From Candidatus Bathyarchaeota archaeon (GTDB lineage Archaea > Thermoproteota > Bathyarchaeia > Bathyarchaeales > Bathycorpusculaceae), in assembly GCA_018396705.1 (NCBI GenBank), contig JAGTQZ010000001.1:62001-126000 (forward strand): a stretch of 64,000 bases of DNA, written 5' to 3'. Positions 55,429-64,000 of this stretch are shown one piece after another. The notes under the pieces are model-generated. The model saw only the letters and a list, made by a program, of their open reading frames with translations, had not been told where the DNA came from and did no database searches. The translations under genes were made by a program, and so were the position numbers. Positions within the stretch are counted from its first letter, which is position 1. The number at the start of each line of letters is the position of its first letter.

Positions 55429-56424
55429 TTGCAAAAGTTGGGGGATATAGGTGAAAGAAAGGCTATAGCCCTCATTCTGAGACATTTGGAAAATATGCCG
55501 CAAGCGTCCATCCCCTTTGGCGATGACGTTTCAGCTGTCCTATTAGGCGATGAGCTTTTTGTTTTTAAGACCGATATGTTGGTCGGCGAGACGGATGTGC
55601 CCGAACGTATGAGTTTGTGGCAAGCAGCCCGTAAAGCTATTGTGATGAATGTGAGTGATTTTGCCGCTAAAGGTGCTAGGCCTCTTGTAGCCCTCGTGTC
55701 TTTAGGGTTGCCCTTCACGATGACTCGAAAAGGGCTTGAGGAAATTGCGAAGGGCTTAAACGCCGGAGTTCGTGAATATGGCGCATATATTGTCGGAGGC
55801 GATACTAACGAGGCTTCAGATTTAGTGATAAGTGTTTCAATGTTTGGTGTGGCTGAAAAAAGGTCGTTGATGTTGCGGAGCGGGGCCAAACCGGGCGACT
55901 TGGTGGCTGTCACGGGCTTTTTCGGGAGAGCCTCCGCTGGCTTAAAAATTCTTTTGGAAAAATTTGAAGCGCCTAAAAGCATACGTGATCCGCTTGTTGA
56001 AGCAGTTTTGATGCCTAAAGCCCGTTTAAAAGAAGGCTTAGCCTTAAACGCGAGCGGTGCAGTCACCGCGTCTATTGATTCAAGCGATGGGCTTGCATGG
56101 AGTCTTCATGAAATTGCAAAGGCTAGCGGTGTAGGTTTCTTCATTGACAATGTTCCGGTAGCTGCCGAAGCGGTGGAATTTGCTGAGTTAAATGGTTTAG
56201 ATCCCTTAGAGCTCGCCCTTTACGGCGGCGAGGAATACGAGCTTGTTTTAACTATAAACCCGAAGCTTTGGAGCACGGCGGAAGAGGCCGTTAAAGGGGT
56301 GGGTGGAACCCTAATCAAGATCGGCAGGGTTACAGCCCAAAAAAAGTTGTTTTTAAATGTTGAAGGCGAAAAACGCGTCATAAAGCCTAAAGGCTGGGAA
56401 CATTTCCGAAGGCATCAGAAATGA
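55429..56424 (+). CDS. thiL: Thiamine-monophosphate kinase
   Basis: ThiL phosphorylates thiamine monophosphate to the pyrophosphate cofactor with ATP. The 331-residue protein begins Leu-Gly-Asp-Ile-Gly-Glu-Arg and has the Phe-Gly-Asp-Asp-Val-Ser-Ala motif, Lys-Thr-Asp-Met-Leu-Val, Met-Asn-Val-Ser-Asp-Phe-Ala-Ala-Lys-Gly, Gly-Gly-Asp-Thr-Asn-Glu and Ile-Asp-Ser-Ser-Asp-Gly-Leu, all in the family order. The TTG start at 55429 is supported by that N-terminus. Its stop overlaps the radical SAM gene by 4 bases. Confidence 0.93.
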   Translation: MQKLGDIGERKAIALILRHLENMPQASIPFGDDVSAVLLGDELFVFKTDMLVGETDVPERMSLWQAARKAIVMNVSDFAAKGARPLVALVSLGLPFTMTRKGLEEIAKGLNAGVREYGAYIVGGDTNEASDLVISVSMFGVAEKRSLMLRSGAKPGDLVAVTGFFGRASAGLKILLEKFEAPKSIRDPLVEAVLMPKARLKEGLALNASGAVTASIDSSDGLAWSLHEIAKASGVGFFIDNVPVAAEAVEFAELNGLDPLELALYGGEEYELVLTINPKLWSTAEEAVKGVGGTLIKIGRVTAQKKLFLNVEGEKRVIKPKGWEHFRRHQK

Positions 56425-57479
56425 GCCACGCGCTCGAATATAAGACGGTTCTGGAATCTACATTCTGCGACAAACTTGGAAACGACAAAGTCAAGTGCAC
56501 TCTTTGTGAAAGGAGATGTGAACTTTCTGACGGCCAGCTGGGCTTCTGTAAGACTAGGAGAAATATTTGCGGCAAACTTTACACGCTTGTTTATGGGGAT
56601 ATAAGTGCCATTGAAAGTCGCCCCATAGAGATAAAGCCTTTCTTCCATTATTGGCCCGGCTCAACAGCGTTGACTTTTTCCACGTGGTCATGTAATTTTG
56701 ACTGTGTTTGGTGTCAGAATTTTCATTTGTCAAAGGCTAGCCCGAAGCCCGAAAGGGCACGTTACTATCCACCGGAAACGGTTGTAAGGCTAGCTCTTAA
56801 AGGTGGAGACGCCGGGTTATGTGCAAGTTTCCAAGAACCTACTCTTCTAGCTGACTGGGTTATCAAAACGTTTAGCATTGGCAAACGTATGGGAATTAAA
56901 TACTGCTGTTTTGTCTCGAACGGTTACATGACTCTAGAAGCGTTAAAAGTGCTTCGTGATGCGGGACTGGACGGACTTAAAATTGACGTAAAAGGTGATC
57001 AAGAAACTTATACGAGATACTGTGGCGGAGTTGACGTTGAAAAAGTTTGGAGAAATGCAAGGGAAGCTAAACGTTTAGGCTTGCACGTTGAAATCGTGAA
57101 CCTTGTGGTTAGCGGTGTTAACGACGATGAAAGCACATTAAGATGGATTATCGAAAAGCACTTAGAAAATGTTGGGCCAGAAACCCCGCTTCATTTTACC
57201 CGCTATTTCCCATCATATAAATTTTACAACCCACCAACGAAAATTGAAATTTTGGAGAAAGCCTACACGATGGCGAAAAAATTTGGGGTTTTATATCCTT
57301 ACATTGGAAATGTAATGGGACACCCCTACGAAAACACTTACTGCCCCGATTGTAGAAAAATGCTCATAAAACGCTACGGCTACCATGTTTTAGAGTACTA
57401 CGTAACCGCCGAAAATAAGTGTCCAAAATGCGGAGCTGAAATTCCAATAACCGGAAAATACTTGGGTAAGCGATCTTAA
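56421..57479 (+). CDS. Radical SAM protein, PflA/AmmeMemoRadiSam-like
   Basis: It is 352 residues. The radical SAM cluster motif is Cys-Asn-Phe-Asp-Cys-Val-Trp-Cys (about 94-101). The N-terminus has an extra Cys set, Cys-Thr-Leu-Cys-Glu-Arg-Arg-Cys and Gly-Phe-Cys, and the C-terminus has Cys-Pro-Asp-Cys and Cys-Pro-Lys-Cys. This layout matches the COG1180 group linked to AMMECR1 and Memo proteins. The substrate is unknown. It overlaps thiL by 4 bases. Confidence 0.85.
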   Translation: MSHALEYKTVLESTFCDKLGNDKVKCTLCERRCELSDGQLGFCKTRRNICGKLYTLVYGDISAIESRPIEIKPFFHYWPGSTALTFSTWSCNFDCVWCQNFHLSKASPKPERARYYPPETVVRLALKGGDAGLCASFQEPTLLADWVIKTFSIGKRMGIKYCCFVSNGYMTLEALKVLRDAGLDGLKIDVKGDQETYTRYCGGVDVEKVWRNAREAKRLGLHVEIVNLVVSGVNDDESTLRWIIEKHLENVGPETPLHFTRYFPSYKFYNPPTKIEILEKAYTMAKKFGVLYPYIGNVMGHPYENTYCPDCRKMLIKRYGYHVLEYYVTAENKCPKCGAEIPITGKYLGKRS

Positions 57480-57481
57480 AA

Positions 57482-58726
57482 CTATATCCTTTTATTTTTC
57501 AAGGTCTCTTTAAGCCCAAAAAAGGTGGCGGCTCCAATTCCTCTGCCAACAGCGGAAACCAGATAAGCTATTTGTAAACCTAAAACCAAGCCGTATAGCC
57601 CAACCGTTAAATCCGACAGGTAGCCGCCCAAAAGGGAACCAAAGACTGTAACAACGCCTATTATGAAGTTGTAAAAAGCTGTGAAGCTTCCTCGGTTCTT
57701 TTCCGGTGTAACATCAAGCAAGTAAGTTGTTACGGATGCTTGCTCAAAGGCGGCAACGGCTCCCCAGTAAGCTCCTATGGCAATTAAGATGTAAATGTTT
57801 GGCGAAAATGCGTAAGCTAGCGGAACAGTGACATAGCTAAATCTAACAAACAGTAGCAAGGGCTTTCTGCCAACAGTGTCTGCAAGCTTTCCAGCCCATC
57901 TTGCAAACATTATTGTGAATATTCCTTGCACCACCGAGAGCATAGCTATTTCCAGCATTGAAGCACCCAAAACTCTGACTTGGGTTATGGCGAAAAGGGG
58001 CCATGCAATTGACATGAAAAAGTTGTAGGTTGCACTGCACATACAATATCTTATAAAGTCTGGAGATTTTCCTGTAAGTTTCACTACGGCGATTAAGTCT
58101 GCGGTGAAAGAAATTTTTGTCTCGTTGTTTCGGTTTTTCTCTCTGACTTTAAGCATTATGATGGAAGATACCAATCCGCACGTCGTGGCAACTATAACTG
58201 GAATCACTAATTGTCCTCGCATGGTTCCGCCAAGAGTTGCCATTATAAAGCCAGAAGCAAATGTGGCTGTTAGGCTACCTATAGAAGCCCACATGTTTAT
58301 AGTGGCATTAACCCTTCCAAGACTATGTTGAGGTACCAAATCTCCTATTAAGGCTGTCCAGGCTGGTGTAGCCATCGAAGCCAAAAGCGCTTGTAAAGCA
58401 ATCAACAACACCAGCTGGCTTGCAGAATTTAAAATCGGCAGATAAATCCAGAGTAAAGCTCCAATTAAACCGCCGAAAACGATAAATGGGATTCTTCGTC
58501 CAAGCCTGTCACTTAGTTCTCCCCAGAAAAACTGCACTATGTTGTTTGAAAAATTGCTGACTGACTGAAGCCAACCCATCTCAGAGGAAGATGCTCCCAA
58601 CTCCTTGACGGCGTAGGGTCCAACAAATGGGCTTATCATGCCTGCTCCAAGAGAGTTCGCTACTGAACGAACATAAACAACCTTCAAACTATCCGAATCC
58701 GCAATTGATTTGTTATGTTTTCCCAT
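57482..58726 (-). CDS. Major facilitator superfamily transporter
   Basis: It is 414 residues with about 12 membrane segments. The loop motif Gly-Glu-Leu-Ser-Asp-Arg-Leu-Gly-Arg-Arg is after segment 2, and Gly-Lys-Leu-Ala-Asp-Thr-Val-Gly-Arg-Lys in the second half. The last quarter includes Thr-Pro-Glu-Lys-Asn-Arg-Gly-Ser-Phe-Thr. The substrate is unknown. It ends 2 bases from the radical SAM gene on the other strand. Confidence 0.88.
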   Translation of the reverse strand: MGKHNKSIADSDSLKVVYVRSVANSLGAGMISPFVGPYAVKELGASSSEMGWLQSVSNFSNNIVQFFWGELSDRLGRRIPFIVFGGLIGALLWIYLPILNSASQLVLLIALQALLASMATPAWTALIGDLVPQHSLGRVNATINMWASIGSLTATFASGFIMATLGGTMRGQLVIPVIVATTCGLVSSIIMLKVREKNRNNETKISFTADLIAVVKLTGKSPDFIRYCMCSATYNFFMSIAWPLFAITQVRVLGASMLEIAMLSVVQGIFTIMFARWAGKLADTVGRKPLLLFVRFSYVTVPLAYAFSPNIYILIAIGAYWGAVAAFEQASVTTYLLDVTPEKNRGSFTAFYNFIIGVVTVFGSLLGGYLSDLTVGLYGLVLGLQIAYLVSAVGRGIGAATFFGLKETLKNKRI

Positions 58727-58848
58727 TAAGGTCTAAATTCTGTAAAGGGTTCTACCTCATGGATCTAAGAGAATCTTAAAAGTTAAACGGTTAATTCGAG
58801 GCTTCTAAATCATTAAGCGTTGAAGTAAAATTGCTGGTTTGAATGTTG

Positions 58849-58873
58849 ATTTTCCATTTTTTATGTGGAAAAT
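58849..58873. promoter_or_regulatory. Short hairpin in the intergenic region upstream of the MFS gene
   Basis: ATTTTCCA and TGGAAAAT form a perfect 8-bp inverted repeat with a 9-base T-rich loop. It lies between the end of the 58940 gene and the start of the MFS gene, so it could be a terminator or an operator. Confidence 0.3.
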
Positions 58874-58939
58874 TTATATGAATAATTTCTTGATTCTATT
58901 TCAATCTCATTTCAAGGTTTGAAATTTTGGGCGAGAAGG

Positions 58940-59239
58940 TTATTTTCCAGTTTTCTTCCGCTTACTTTTTCGGATGATGGTGACGGTTGATTCTTCATCT
59001 ATCCGTCTTATTTGAGCATTTGGATATAGGCGTTCAATGTCTCTCCTAACTTTTGCCGAATCCACTTTTCCATAAGTTTTGACGTCGATTATCGGGTTAC
59101 CCTCCTCATCGTAGATCAGTGAAATGGAGTATCCAGCACCTATTTCGACCTTTGCTGGTTCCAAGATGAAGCCACAATCATCTGTGAGACTTACCTCAGC
59201 GTAGCTTGGGTTTTCACGTTTCTGTTTTCTCTCTGGCAT
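58940..59239 (-). CDS. Hypothetical archaeal protein
   Basis: It is 99 residues with a compact alpha/beta pattern: Ile-Ser-Leu-Ile-Tyr-Asp-Glu-Glu-Gly-Asn-Pro, then Ala-Lys-Val-Arg-Arg-Asp-Ile-Glu-Arg-Leu-Tyr-Pro, then a strand, with a basic C-terminal tail. No family is recognised. It follows the TIP49 gene by 83 bases and may be co-transcribed with it. Confidence 0.65.
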   Translation of the reverse strand: MPERKQKRENPSYAEVSLTDDCGFILEPAKVEIGAGYSISLIYDEEGNPIIDVKTYGKVDSAKVRRDIERLYPNAQIRRIDEESTVTIIRKSKRKKTGK

Positions 59240-59322
59240 ACTAATTCACTGTCTAAAAGAAAAGAGGGAAGACTTTTAAAGGATTGCTGTCTTACAATAA
59301 AGATTGATTTTACACGCTAAGC

Positions 59323-60699
59323 CTAGTGTACCAGCAGTCTTTCCTCATACTTTCTCAAGTATTCGGCGGCTTCACCTACGTCCATGAATAGGTCGTCAAC
59401 CCGTTGGACATCTTCAACTGTAACTTTGTCTCTATTGACTGATTTCGCATTTTGAGCTGCAAGGCTTAAAAGTTGTACAGCATACCTCATGGAACTTTTT
59501 GCTCCGACCTCAGCAAGCTTTTCCAGTGCATCTTTCTCCACCTTAATTTTTTCTTCTGCAGCGCGGATTCTGAGGATTTCCTTTATGCTTTCCAAGTCAT
59601 AGGGCTGGGTTGCAATGATGACTGCACGGTCTATGAGGTCCACTGGGAACCCTAACGGGCTTCTTATGTCTGTTCCACGGATCCGCGCTACACCACGGTT
59701 TGTTGCGAGGATTATTATTGGCACGAGCTCGCTTTCCATGGCTCTTCCAAGAAAGCTGAAGGCCTCCAAATCTAAGAGATGGGCATCATCTATGAAGAGT
59801 ACGCCGGGATGAATGAAGGCCTTACCGCTGTCCACCCACTCCTTCACTTGTTGATCGACGGCCATCCGCACTTCAGTGTCTATTTCCCTAGATTCAGAGC
59901 CTCCGAAGAACAGTGAGAAAAGTCCGCCTGAACGTTGCTTTGCATTTAACTCATCTAAATCAGCTAGTGTCAACATGTAAACAAACTCTTTCTCCTTCAA
60001 GACTTTGCCGTTTGGACGTGGCACCTTTCGTCTAGTGTCCACGTCGTAGGTTTTACCCTTCTGGCTTTCCAGGCAAAGTCCGAGGTTGACAACCCTGCCG
60101 GTTTCAGCGTCTATTTGGATGACATGGCCTTCAGATATGCCTTCGGCAATCACCTGCTGAGCTATAGAGGCGCCGGCTTCAATGGTTTTCTCTTCTTCCT
60201 TTGTCTTTAACGTCAGCCTTACGCTTTCTGGAATTTTCTGGTATGGATTATATGGATGCGGTGCTGTTCGAATGTCCACCATGGTAACTTCGCCTTCGTA
60301 AACTTTTCGCATTTCATGGATTTCAACGCCTATGCATTTTCTTATGGCTTCTATGAGGACCTCGGTTTTCTTACGTTCAGTGCTGTAAATTTCGCTGCCG
60401 CTCATCTGAATGAATGGAACATTCTCACCAAGCTCCTTAGAAATAGCCACGGCGATAGCGGTTTTTCCAGTGCCGGGCGGTCCAGCTAAAATTATACATT
60501 TTCCGCTGAGTTTCCCTTCTTTAATCATTTTTACGACGAGACCAGCGGCTTCTCTAGCTTTTTCCTGTCCAACCATTCCGTCCTTTATTTTCACAGCTTT
60601 CAAGTTTTCGTCTAGACCTAAGCCCTTAATATGGGTGTGAGCACCGATCCGTTCGAACTTTGACACCGTGGTTGTTGGTAACTCCCTGATAGCTGCCAT
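59323..60699 (-). CDS. TIP49/RuvB-like AAA+ ATPase
   Basis: It is 458 residues, the size of eukaryotic Pontin/Reptin. The N-terminus Arg-Ile-Gly-Ala-His-Thr-His-Ile-Lys-Gly-Leu-Gly-Leu is the family signature. Walker A is Gly-Pro-Pro-Gly-Thr-Gly-Lys-Thr (about 69-76), and an inserted OB-fold domain (about 120-290) has Gly-Glu-Val-Thr-Met-Val-Asp. Walker B reads Leu-Phe-Ile-Asp-Asp-Ala-His, with Asp where Glu is usual. Eukaryotic homologues remodel chromatin and assemble RNP complexes; the archaeal role is unknown. Confidence 0.92.
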   Translation of the reverse strand: MAAIRELPTTTVSKFERIGAHTHIKGLGLDENLKAVKIKDGMVGQEKAREAAGLVVKMIKEGKLSGKCIILAGPPGTGKTAIAVAISKELGENVPFIQMSGSEIYSTERKKTEVLIEAIRKCIGVEIHEMRKVYEGEVTMVDIRTAPHPYNPYQKIPESVRLTLKTKEEEKTIEAGASIAQQVIAEGISEGHVIQIDAETGRVVNLGLCLESQKGKTYDVDTRRKVPRPNGKVLKEKEFVYMLTLADLDELNAKQRSGGLFSLFFGGSESREIDTEVRMAVDQQVKEWVDSGKAFIHPGVLFIDDAHLLDLEAFSFLGRAMESELVPIIILATNRGVARIRGTDIRSPLGFPVDLIDRAVIIATQPYDLESIKEILRIRAAEEKIKVEKDALEKLAEVGAKSSMRYAVQLLSLAAQNAKSVNRDKVTVEDVQRVDDLFMDVGEAAEYLRKYEERLLVH

Positions 60700-60825
60700 T
60701 TAAATTCACCTCCAAATTAACAGGAGTTTAAAATGGTGGATGACAGCAAGTTTAAACCGAAATGCACAAAAATAAAAATTTAGCGCTTAACTAACTCAAG
60801 TTTTTAAGTTTGCCAAAAAGTAAAT

Positions 60826-61608
60826 ATGTGGAACGAGTACGATTGCATGATAGAGTACACCTGGAGTGTTACTGAAGTGCCGTCCGCTTCACAGCCGCCG
60901 CCCTCGGGAATCGTTCCACTGGGACCCTATGTAAGGAGGTTTTCTTTCTCTCAAAGGCTTTTTAAAGTCTTGTTTTCGCCGAAGGGATGCATGGAGGATG
61001 TGGCTTTGACTCCCTCTATCGGAGAAGTTTTTGGAATACTAGCCATCTAGATGTTTGTTGCGGCTGTTGTCACAGCTCTTGCTTATTCAAAGATTCAGTT
61101 TGTAGGACGGCCTTCTGGAGCTTTGTTTCCTACTTTCTGGGCTATTCTAATTTTTGTGATGGTGATAGCGGTTGTTTTTATGTACGGGATACTTGTTGTC
61201 ATCTGGTTTATAGAGTCAGTAATAGTAAAATTTGCCTGCGGTAAGGGTAGCGGTTGGGATTTAAAACCTGCAGCCTCAATAACTGGATACACCTTTTTGG
61301 TTGACATAATTTTGGTATTAGTTACCGCTGTTGCCTTCTGGTTTTTAATTCCTCCAGTAACAATCAACATTGCAGACTTAAAGTCAGCACAGCAAGCCGT
61401 GACCATCTTTAGGGCACAACTTGATTGGTTTTGGCTTTGTTGCCTACCTGTTTCCCTATTAGGAATTGCTTGGAAATCTTATCTTGGAAGTTTGGGAGCC
61501 TATTTCGGGACTGGAGGCAAATGCTCACGAAAGTGGGGTTTCATGGTTTTCTTCTGCATAGGCTTTATTGGATTGCTCATCTCGTTTATAGCGTACGCCT
61601 TATGGTAA
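60826..61608 (+). pseudogene. Multi-pass (YIP1-like) membrane protein split by an in-frame TAG
   Basis: The first 74 codons (60826-61047) end at TAG 61048-61050, and the next codon is ATG, after which the same frame stays open for 185 codons to 61608. Together they look like one membrane protein: a Pro/Ser-rich N-terminus, Arg-Arg-Phe-Ser-Phe-Ser-Gln-Arg-Leu-Phe-Lys-Val-Leu-Phe-Ser-Pro, an interrupted first membrane helix, and four more helices. The second part could be translated alone by reinitiation. I consider it a point-mutated gene or sequencing error. Confidence 0.5.
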
Positions 61609-62172
61609 ACTCGAGGCAACTTCTTTTCTGTCGAGAATATAGTTTAGGATGGCGATACATGTAGCCGCCAAGTAGGGTTTTTTCCCAATGGAAACTTTTT
61701 CTCCATAACGCAGTGCATAGGCCTCAACTTTTTTGGGCAGACCCACATGGTCTCCGAGGACGAAGATGGGGTTTTCGCCTATGTTGATTTCGCCTATATC
61801 TTTGCCGCACTCCTCTAGGACGTAAATTTTGGCTTTTTGGGCTTTCTCCCTTAAAAGGGCTTCAAAGCTAAGCTTTTCTGTGGAAACTCCCGGGTGAGTT
61901 TTACCTGCTAAAGCCTTCTTTAAAATGCTTGTCCACGTTTGCTGGTCTGTTCTTACATCGTGAAGCGTTGCTCCATCCACTTTTAAATGTACTGGTGGTG
62001 ATGGTGGACCATTAAGCACTGCATGGAAGATCACGTCTTTGCGGATGGCATGTGAAAGGAATAGACTTGCAACTGCGCACTCATAAACTATGTCTAGGCG
62101 TCCAGCGTCGTGGAGGTTCGTCCACTTAGCGTCTGTCCGCCCCAGCCGAGAGTATAGGATGAATTCCCGCAC
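61600..62172 (-). CDS. trmY: tRNA (pseudouridine-54 N1)-methyltransferase
   Basis: It is 190 residues. TrmY methylates pseudouridine 54 in the tRNA T-loop, an archaeal replacement for ribothymidine. The Leu-His-Asp-Ala-Gly-Arg-Leu-Asp-Ile-Val start, Pro-Ile-Phe-Val-Leu-Gly-Asp-His-Val-Gly-Leu-Pro and Ala-Thr-Cys-Ile-Ala-Ile-Leu-Asn-Tyr-Ile-Leu-Asp segments are characteristic of this SPOUT family; the knot lies in the last. It overlaps the end of the split membrane gene by 9 bases, convergently. Confidence 0.9.
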   Translation of the reverse strand: MREFILYSRLGRTDAKWTNLHDAGRLDIVYECAVASLFLSHAIRKDVIFHAVLNGPPSPPVHLKVDGATLHDVRTDQQTWTSILKKALAGKTHPGVSTEKLSFEALLREKAQKAKIYVLEECGKDIGEINIGENPIFVLGDHVGLPKKVEAYALRYGEKVSIGKKPYLAATCIAILNYILDRKEVASSLP

Positions 62173-62199
62173 TTTAGCTTGTTCTCCATTTAAGCCCTA

Positions 62200-64000
62200 T
62201 TAGACCTTCCTTATTTCAAGGATTTCTTGATAAAGCTCTTTTAGGATTTCGTTGTAGTCGGCTTCGCCCCGCTCTACAAGATCCATCAGCGACTCAAGGC
62301 GACGTGTCGTCTCCTCGGAGGTGTATTCCCCAAAGTTCTGGTAAATGTACATGTAAATCCTAAAGCCTAACGGTGTGCTGACGAGCCTATTTCTCCGCTC
62401 AATAGCGTAGTTTCTTTCAAGGATTGTGGAAACAATCTTTGCATAGGTGCTTGGTCTGCCTATGCCCTTCTCTCGCATTAGGGCTATTATTTCGCCCTGG
62501 GTGAAGGGCCTCGCCGCTGGCAGATTCAGAATCCTTGCAAGTTTAATTGGGTATTCGCCTTCCTCCGCTGAGGTTACGGTTTTCACCGGCAATACTACAT
62601 TGAAGCCTTCAGACACCACGCTTACCGGGTTTTCCACGCAGGCTTCGTTTCCATCCACCAGAATCCTAAATTTCTGGTAAAGAAGCTTAGCCTCCCTCAT
62701 TTGGCTTGCAATAAACCGCTTGAATATTAGGTCGTAGAGCTGGAAGTGGTCCAGCGTTAGCTTTTTCGGAAAACGTAAAAGCCCAAGGGATGTTAGGTTT
62801 TTCAGCCTCTCCACGTCGATGGCTCTTGTCGGTCTTATGCATTCATGGGCGCCTTCCATGGCGTATCTGCGGGGAACGAAAAGCGACGGATACCTTTCTT
62901 GAACGTATTCTTTTGCTATGCCTATGCCAACCGTGGAGACTGTTGTGGCATCGGTTCTATGATACGTGCATAGACCCACCTCAAACAAGTCCTGGGCTAT
63001 CATCATGGTTTTGGTGACTGGAAAGCCTAGTCTTGCTGACGCGTCACGGAGCAATATGTCCGTGGTGTAGGGTGGAGGCGGATGTAGTGTGCGCTCTTCA
63101 GTTGTTAAGTCAACTATTCTGGCTTTAAGGTTTTTCAGTTGTTCCTCAAGGTTTTGGGGTGGAAACGGCAATTTTGGATTTTCGATGGAAACTTTTAAGC
63201 CGTTTGAAAGCACAGCTGATAAAACTCGCTTTTTCTTTCTCGACTCGTTTATTCGCTCTATTATCCAGCCCAAGACTGGTGTTTGCACCCTTCCAGCGGA
63301 TAGCCTATAGTTTCGGAAGCGGTGCCAGAGTTTTTGGCTAAGCTCGAATCCTATCCATCGGTCTTCTATGCGACGGACAAGCTGGGCTTCTACCATTTTT
63401 AGGTTAATTTCACGCCTCTCCTTTATGGCTTGGAGAAACGCCTTCTTGGTTATTTCGTGAAACTCCAGCCTTTCAATGCGCTTGTTCATGGGATGAAGCG
63501 AGCAGTAAACATCGTAGGCTATCTTTTCCCCCTCAATGTCCGGGTCCGTGGCGACAAAGACACAGTTGACTTCGAGGGCTATTTTCCTCATAGCCTTAAC
63601 AAGCTCTTTCTTGGAATAGTACTCTTGGCTCTTGCATTTTGGGCAAAAATCAAGCCCTGTGAATTGTTCACCGCACTTCCGACATTTCTTGATGAAGTCG
63701 TATATGGGCGTGAAGCGTCCATCCTCCACCTTGACGCCGTGGAAGCCCTCGTTCAAGACGAGGTCATAAATGTGTCCCATGCTTGCCACAATGTTGAGCA
63801 CAAACTCGCCAGCGCTAACCTCGAAAACCGTTATGTTTTCAATCTTCCTCCTGAAGGGTTTTCCGAAGAATCTCGAAATAGTCCTCGCCTTCGTTGGAGA
63901 TTCGACGACAAGCAGCGCCGTCTTAATGTAGTCCCTAAGCCTCTTTGAAATTTTGCCCTCCCTAATGTCCCGAATAGTTCGGCGGTCCTCATCTATACCC
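62200..64000 (-). CDS. rgy: Reverse gyrase, topoisomerase module (5' part outside the window)
   Basis: The frame is open through the window edge, with no start inside it. The Toprim start Val-Val-Glu-Ser-Pro-Thr-Lys-Ala-Arg-Thr-Ile is preceded by a helicase-topoisomerase linker (Ile-Ser-Lys-Arg-Leu-Arg-Asp-Tyr-Ile-Lys-Thr-Ala-Leu), which identifies reverse gyrase rather than plain topoisomerase I. A zinc ribbon, Cys-Arg-Lys-Cys-Gly and Cys-Pro-Lys-Cys, is inserted in the Toprim domain, and Asp-Pro-Asp-Ile-Glu-Gly-Glu is the metal site. The catalytic Tyr is in Leu-Cys-Thr-Tyr-His-Arg-Thr-Asp. It introduces positive supercoils and is a marker of thermophiles. Confidence 0.88.
   Translation of the reverse strand, partial: GIDEDRRTIRDIREGKISKRLRDYIKTALLVVESPTKARTISRFFGKPFRRKIENITVFEVSAGEFVLNIVASMGHIYDLVLNEGFHGVKVEDGRFTPIYDFIKKCRKCGEQFTGLDFCPKCKSQEYYSKKELVKAMRKIALEVNCVFVATDPDIEGEKIAYDVYCSLHPMNKRIERLEFHEITKKAFLQAIKERREINLKMVEAQLVRRIEDRWIGFELSQKLWHRFRNYRLSAGRVQTPVLGWIIERINESRKKKRVLSAVLSNGLKVSIENPKLPFPPQNLEEQLKNLKARIVDLTTEERTLHPPPPYTTDILLRDASARLGFPVTKTMMIAQDLFEVGLCTYHRTDATTVSTVGIGIAKEYVQERYPSLFVPRRYAMEGAHECIRPTRAIDVERLKNLTSLGLLRFPKKLTLDHFQLYDLIFKRFIASQMREAKLLYQKFRILVDGNEACVENPVSVVSEGFNVVLPVKTVTSAEEGEYPIKLARILNLPAARPFTQGEIIALMREKGIGRPSTYAKIVSTILERNYAIERRNRLVSTPLGFRIYMYIYQNFGEYTSEETTRRLESLMDLVERGEADYNEILKELYQEILEIRKV

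Noticed and set aside
61048-61050. TAG as pyrrolysine in the membrane protein
   Set aside because: TAG is a normal stop for several intact genes here (dapL, the response regulator, the 49003 gene), and the TAG is followed by ATG, so mutation or reinitiation is simpler.
1-64000. CRISPR arrays or cas genes
   Set aside because: No regularly spaced direct repeats and no Cas-type protein motifs were noticed anywhere in the window.

Overview
The window comes from a thermophilic archaeon. A reverse gyrase topoisomerase module at the right edge, a TIP49/RuvB-like AAA+ ATPase, a TrmY-type tRNA methyltransferase, short archaeal PurA, TATA-like promoters and mostly CCA-less tRNA genes all point that way. 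My best guess is a TACK-group lineage such as Bathyarchaeia, because of the large PAS/GAF kinase with two small NitrOD5-like proteins and the mix of gene families. That placement is inference from family content, not from a marker tree.

Region 1 (1-17.8 kb, host): the end of a diaminopimelate lysine operon (lysA-dapF-dapL), an XRE-CBS regulator, a membrane glycosyltransferase, an ABC-2 exporter pair, a phosphodiesterase, a tiny zinc-ribbon gene coupled to a broken gene, purA, an MFS carrier, an HtrA-type protease, a NuoE/NuoF/2Fe-2S diaphorase operon, decayed DNA ending at tRNA-Pro, a zinc-ribbon gene, a frameshifted SPFH gene and a dolichol/phytol-kinase-like gene.

Region 2 (about 18-40 kb, minus strand): a head-tail virus-like module. 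It encodes prohead protease, cement protein, HK97-fold capsid protein, portal, several virion proteins, neck proteins, tail terminator, tail tube, a tail assembly chaperone with a canonical -1 slippery heptamer, a tail-completion protein, a very short tape-measure candidate, a tail hub, and TerS, TerL and an ABC-ATPase/GNAT fusion. No integrase, replication gene or obvious attachment repeat was seen, so it is a decayed provirus or a gene-transfer-agent-like element. Two toxin-antitoxin pairs split the operon. Unusual parts are a predicted toroid (six-hairpin-like) domain fused to a head-closure protein, and a secreted, membrane-anchored zinc phospholipase C-like protein.

Region 3 (40-45.4 kb): RHH regulator, two paralogous NitrOD5-like proteins, a PAS/GAF histidine kinase of about 1280 residues and its receiver-only response regulator. 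tRNA-Ser(GCT) follows, with a nearby 23-bp partial duplication.

Region 4 (45.8-50 kb): a redox/metalloid-type cluster built of ferredoxins, zinc ribbons, a DUF318-type permease, three thioredoxin-like mini-proteins, an Fe-S protein related to the CdhE/AcsC cluster domain, and two ArsR regulators whose promoters share one AT-rich palindrome.

Region 5 (50-64 kb, host): a pyruvate-kinase C-domain-like protein, small hypotheticals, a MoxR AAA+/VWA pair, tRNA-Thr, thiL overlapping a radical SAM gene, an MFS gene, TIP49, a membrane-protein gene split by an in-frame TAG, trmY and the 3' part of reverse gyrase.
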